6,875 nucleotides of DNA, taken from assembly GCA_002422795.1 (NCBI GenBank), contig DITJ01000034.1, positions 420 through 7,294 on the forward strand, read 5' to 3'. The notes beneath the pieces were generated by a model, which saw only the letters and a list, made by a program, of their open reading frames with translations, made no database searches and was not told the DNA's origin. The translations under genes and the position numbers were made by a program. Origin of the DNA: Alphaproteobacteria bacterium UBA6187 (GTDB lineage: Bacteria > Pseudomonadota > Alphaproteobacteria > Rickettsiales > UBA6187). Positions 4,061-6,875 of the stretch are shown piece after piece; the first letter of the stretch is position 1; each line of letters starts with the position of its first letter.

Positions 4061-5368
4061 ATGCAAAACAAAACCATAGTAATCCACCCGCAACTAAAAG
4101 GCCGCAATGCCGATGTGGGCTATTCACGCACCCAGGAAAGCAGGCTTGAAGAAGCCAGGGGACTTGCTCATGCCGCTGATTTGCAGGTTGCTATGTCGCA
4201 GGTTGTGCCTATACAAAGTATAACGCCTGCAACTTATATCGGCAAGGGCAAGGTAGAAGAAATTGCTGAATATATAAAAGAAAATAGCATTAGCCTTGCC
4301 GTAATTAATACCGAAATTACTCCCATCCAGCAGCGTAATTTAGAAAAATTCTGGGAATGTAAGGTTATAGACCGCACAGGCCTCATCCTGGAAATATTCG
4401 GGCAGAGAGCCAATTCCAAGGAAGGCCGCCTGCAAGTGGCCTTGGCCGCGCAAGAATACCAAAGATCACGTCTGGTAAGGTCATGGACGCATCTTGAGCG
4501 TCAGCGTGGTGGCGCAGGCTTTATGGGTGGCCCAGGTGAAACCCAGATAGAAAGTGACCGCCGCGCTATACGTGACCGTATTGCCCTTATAAAAAAACAG
4601 CTTGAAACTGTAATCAGAACCCGCGATGAACACAGGAAATCCCGCCGGGCTGTGCCATATAAAGTTGTTGCGCTGGTGGGTTATACTAACGCCGGAAAAT
4701 CAACATTATTTAATAAAATCACGGGCGCCGAAGTGGTAGCGATGGATAAATTATTCGCTACACTAGACCCCACCATGCGTATTATAAAACTTCCCTCTGG
4801 CAATAAAGTTATTTTATCCGATACGGTAGGCTTTATTTCAGACCTGCCAACCGATCTTGTTGCAGCCTTCCGCGCAACACTTGAAGAAGTGGTTGGCGCA
4901 GATATAATCTTGCATGTGCGTGATATTTCAAACCCTGAAACCGAAGAGCAGAAAAGCGATGTGCTGGCTGTGCTTTCCGTTCTTGGGCTGGAGCATAAAG
5001 CTGCGAATGATACTATTGAAGTTCTGAATAAGGTGGATTTATTAAGGGAAAAAGGAATAAGGGATGAAGGGATAAAGGAAGAGTATATATCTCCTTCCCT
5101 TAATCCCTTAATCCCTTCGTCCCCTAAACTTTATGTTTCGGCCGTTACAGGCGAAGGAATTGATAATTTACTTGCTGTGATCGATAAAGAAATTGCCCGT
5201 GATAATATCGAAATTAACGTGACTTTAAATGTCTCCGAAGGAAAAACCCTTGCCTGGCTTTATGAAAATGGCACTGTACTTAGCAAAAAACAAAAGGCTG
5301 AAACTATAAAATTAATCGTTTCTTTGTCGGAAAAGAATTTGGGAATTTTTAATAAGATGCAGGGTTAA
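4061..5368 (+). CDS. hflX: GTPase HflX, ribosome-associated, with a translated palindromic insert
   Basis: GTPase of the TRAFAC/OBG-HflX group that binds the 50S subunit and can split stalled or heat-damaged ribosomes. The 435-residue protein has the HflX N-terminal domain (about 1-130, with ATYIGKGKVEEI and NTEITPIQQRNLE), the conserved GGAGFMGGPGETQIESDRR (150-168) and its coiled linker (about 170-195). The G domain follows: G1 GYTNAGKS (207-214), switch region LFATLDPT (231-238), G3 DTVGF (254-258), G4 NKVD (323-326), G5 VSAVTGEG (359-366), then a C-terminal domain. Residues about 331-355, between G4 and G5, are encoded by a near-palindrome rich in AGGGAT/TAATCCC units and look like an acquired surface loop; GTP-binding motifs are intact. 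A weak AGG lies about 10 nt before the ATG. hfq, the usual neighbour in alphaproteobacteria, is absent here. Confidence 0.96.
   Translation: MQNKTIVIHPQLKGRNADVGYSRTQESRLEEARGLAHAADLQVAMSQVVPIQSITPATYIGKGKVEEIAEYIKENSISLAVINTEITPIQQRNLEKFWECKVIDRTGLILEIFGQRANSKEGRLQVALAAQEYQRSRLVRSWTHLERQRGGAGFMGGPGETQIESDRRAIRDRIALIKKQLETVIRTRDEHRKSRRAVPYKVVALVGYTNAGKSTLFNKITGAEVVAMDKLFATLDPTMRIIKLPSGNKVILSDTVGFISDLPTDLVAAFRATLEEVVGADIILHVRDISNPETEEQKSDVLAVLSVLGLEHKAANDTIEVLNKVDLLREKGIRDEGIKEEYISPSLNPLIPSSPKLYVSAVTGEGIDNLLAVIDKEIARDNIEINVTLNVSEGKTLAWLYENGTVLSKKQKAETIKLIVSLSEKNLGIFNKMQG
5052..5124. repeat. Palindromic element inserted in frame within hflX
   Basis: Left arm 5052-5083 (purine-rich, AGGGAT-type octamers) pairs with right arm 5091-5124 (TTAATCCC octamers) around the 7-nt loop TATATAT. 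About 26 positions pair, with two one-base bulges. It is translated as a charged half (GIRDEGIKEE) followed by a proline/serine-rich half (SPSLNPLIPSSP). Octamer units would put TAA stops in every frame if perfect, but the hflX frame is open throughout. The motif is close to the TAATCCC heptamers of the groES-groEL element, suggesting a related family. Confidence 0.8.
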
Positions 5369-5381
5369 TAATTAATTGTCA

Positions 5382-5915
5382 ATGAAGAGATACATCCTTA
5401 CGGGAACATCAGGAGCTGGGAAAACCAGCATTATACGTTTTCTAGAAAATATGGGGCACTGCGTTATCCATGAAGCTGCAACCGACATAATCGCATCAGA
5501 GCAGGCAAGCGGTATCATTAAACCATGGGATGACATTTCTTTTATTGATAAAATAGTGGATTTGCAAAAACAAAGACAACTACAAGCATCTGGTGAACTG
5601 CAATTTTTTGATAGGGTGGCTTTTGATACATACGCTCTTTCTATGTATCTGGATTATGCCCCTTCAATAACTCTTCTGGAAGAAATTAAGCGTATAAATG
5701 AAGAAAAAACTTACGAGAAAAAGGTATTCTTTATTGAAAACCTTGGGTTTTGTAAAAAAACTCCTATCAGGCAAATTAGCTATGAAGAAGCATTGCGTTT
5801 TGAAAAAATCCATGAAGAGGTGTATAAATCATATGGATATGAGCTGGTAAGAATTGTACCTCAACAAATTGAGCAAAGAGTAAACAAAATTGTAAATTTG
5901 GTTGCTGGTTGCTAG
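5382..5915 (+). CDS. Small P-loop ATPase, AAA_28 (NadR/kinase-like) family
   Basis: A 177-residue nucleotide-binding protein of unknown substrate. Visible features, numbered from the ATG: Walker A GTSGAGKT (8-15) straight after the first strand; HEAATDII (30-37), the EA-containing motif typical of this family; FFDR with D77 followed by AFDTYAL, where a Walker-B or substrate-binding aspartate is expected; and a lid-like KKTPIRQISYEEALRFEKIHEEVY (125-148). The overall fold is that of small kinases such as the NadR kinase domain. The role is not established. It begins 13 nt after hflX, so it is probably co-transcribed. An in-frame TTG at 5376 is an alternative start (AGGG lies 11 nt before it); the ATG gives the compact N-terminus usual for the family. 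The last four residues (VAGC) and the TAG stop come from a palindromic repeat. Confidence 0.82.
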   Translation: MKRYILTGTSGAGKTSIIRFLENMGHCVIHEAATDIIASEQASGIIKPWDDISFIDKIVDLQKQRQLQASGELQFFDRVAFDTYALSMYLDYAPSITLLEEIKRINEEKTYEKKVFFIENLGFCKKTPIRQISYEEALRFEKIHEEVYKSYGYELVRIVPQQIEQRVNKIVNLVAGC

Positions 5916-5952
5916 TTACTGGTTTAAATACTAATAACAACCAACTAATAAC
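5901..5952. repeat. Heptamer palindromic element, copy 2 (end of ATPase gene to start of mutase gene)
   Basis: Left arm 5901-5922 is three heptamers GTT(G/A)CT(G/A) plus G. Right arm 5931-5952 carries the degenerate complement (TAATAAC-type units). About 15 of 22 positions pair, and the loop is again 8 nt (5923-5930, TTTAAATA, compared with TAAGAATA in copy 1). The first 20 bases equal 3176-3195 exactly. It provides the last four residues and the TAG stop of the ATPase gene, and ends 9 nt before the mutase ATG. This copy is more decayed than copy 1. Confidence 0.8.
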
Positions 5953-5961
5953 AGTAGCTAC

Positions 5962-6875
5962 ATGAACCATATCTTTCATCCATCCATCCTCCGTGCATAC
6001 GACATACGCGGCATAGTCGATAAAACCATAAACGTAAAAGATGCCTATTATATTGGCCTGAGTTTTGGAACTTATGTGGCAAGGAATGCCAAGGGCCGAA
6101 GGATATGTGTAGGTTTTGATGGCAGGCATAGCTCGCCCGGCTTTGAAGAAGCTATAGTGGAAGCTTTAGTTGCCACTGGCGCAGATGTAATAAGGGTTGG
6201 GCGTGGGCCAACGCCTATGCTGTATTTTGCTGTGAAATATTTGAAAGCCGATGCTGGAATCATGATAACCGGTTCGCATAACCCGCCATCACATAATGGC
6301 TGCAAAATGATGCTGGATAAACTTCCCCTTAAAGATGAAGACATCCAACTACTTGGAAAAATGGCCGCGGCAGGTGATTTTATCAGTGGCAGCGGTTCGG
6401 TTGCCTTTGAGGAAGTATTCGAAGAATATGTGGAAAGTTTAGTAGGCGCATTTAAAAATGGCAAAGAATTAAAAATCGCCTGGGATGCAGGCAATGGCGC
6501 ATCCGGTGAGGCTATGGAAGAACTTACAAAGCGCATTCCCGGAACCCATATAATATTAAATGCGAAGATAGATGGGGATTTCCCAGCGCATCACCCAGAC
6601 CCATCTATGGAAGAAAATATGGAGCAACTGAAACATGCGGTGCTTGAAAATTCCTGCGATCTTGGTATAGCTTTCGATGGCGATGGTGACCGTATTGGCG
6701 CGCTGGATAATAAAGGCCGCATGATAATGGGTGACCAGCTAATGGTGCTGCTTGCGCGTGACGTGCTGGCACAAAAACCAGGCGCTACAATTATTGCCGA
6801 TGTTAAATCCAGCCAGGTATTGTTTGATGAAGTGGCGCGTAGGGGTGGGGTTCCGCTTATGTGGAAAACCGGGCA
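5962..6875 (+). CDS. Phosphomannomutase/phosphoglucomutase, C-terminal part missing (runs off right edge)
   Basis: Alpha-D-phosphohexomutase that moves phosphate between C6 and C1 of mannose or glucose, feeding GDP-mannose or UDP-glucose for surface polysaccharide (ManB/AlgC/Pgm group). I read 304 codons from the ATG at 5962 with no stop. It starts MNHIFHPSILRAYDIRG, the usual opening in bifunctional bacterial enzymes. The phosphoserine loop is MITGSHNPPSHNGCK with S105. Domain II carries the metal loop DGDGDR (239-244, with D239, D241 and D243). GDQLMVLLARDVL (258-270) follows, and the cut end reads WKTG, the start of the domain III KTGHS motif. The sugar-specificity loop (GEMSGH-type) and phosphate-binding domain IV lie beyond the window, so mannose versus glucose preference cannot be judged. 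No Shine-Dalgarno site is visible; the upstream region is palindromic repeat. Full-length relatives have about 460 residues. Confidence 0.95.
   Translation, partial: MNHIFHPSILRAYDIRGIVDKTINVKDAYYIGLSFGTYVARNAKGRRICVGFDGRHSSPGFEEAIVEALVATGADVIRVGRGPTPMLYFAVKYLKADAGIMITGSHNPPSHNGCKMMLDKLPLKDEDIQLLGKMAAAGDFISGSGSVAFEEVFEEYVESLVGAFKNGKELKIAWDAGNGASGEAMEELTKRIPGTHIILNAKIDGDFPAHHPDPSMEENMEQLKHAVLENSCDLGIAFDGDGDRIGALDNKGRMIMGDQLMVLLARDVLAQKPGATIIADVKSSQVLFDEVARRGGVPLMWKTG

Overview
The window looks like chromosome of an alphaproteobacterium, probably a Rickettsiales-like or otherwise poorly sampled lineage. This rests on three things: GroEL, GroES and BolA wording typical of Alphaproteobacteria; a dat-to-hflX gene order related to the alphaproteobacterial dat-hfq-hflX cluster; and an A+T-leaning sequence crowded with small palindromic repeats, as in Rickettsia and Wolbachia. 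The assignment comes from reading the sequence, not from a search.

Layout: positions 1-2066 read leftward. They hold bolA with its own sigma70-type promoter, then groES behind a heat-shock (sigma32-type) promoter, then groEL, which runs off the left edge about three quarters complete. The groES-groEL gap is unusually long (168 nt) and is filled by telomere-like heptamers arranged as an inverted repeat. Positions 2067-2330 form a divergent intergenic region. From 2331 rightward five genes read on the plus strand: D-amino-acid transaminase (dat), a HAD-family phosphatase, the ribosome-associated GTPase hflX, a small AAA_28-type P-loop ATPase, and a phosphomannomutase/phosphoglucomutase cut by the right edge.

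The genes are ordinary housekeeping functions: protein folding (GroES-GroEL), Fe-S/redox regulation (BolA), D-glutamate/D-alanine supply for the cell wall (Dat), metabolite repair or phosphate removal (HAD), ribosome rescue (HflX) and sugar-phosphate supply for surface polysaccharide (the mutase). The unusual content is the repeats. Five imperfect palindromes of about 50-140 bp occur in 6.9 kb: between groES and groEL, at the dat/HAD junction, between the HAD gene and hflX, inside hflX as translated sequence, and at the ATPase/mutase junction. Two share an identical 20-base segment and supply the stop codon of the upstream gene. The one inside hflX is open in frame and is translated between the G4 and G5 GTPase motifs. 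No CRISPR array, transposase, tRNA or rRNA gene was seen.
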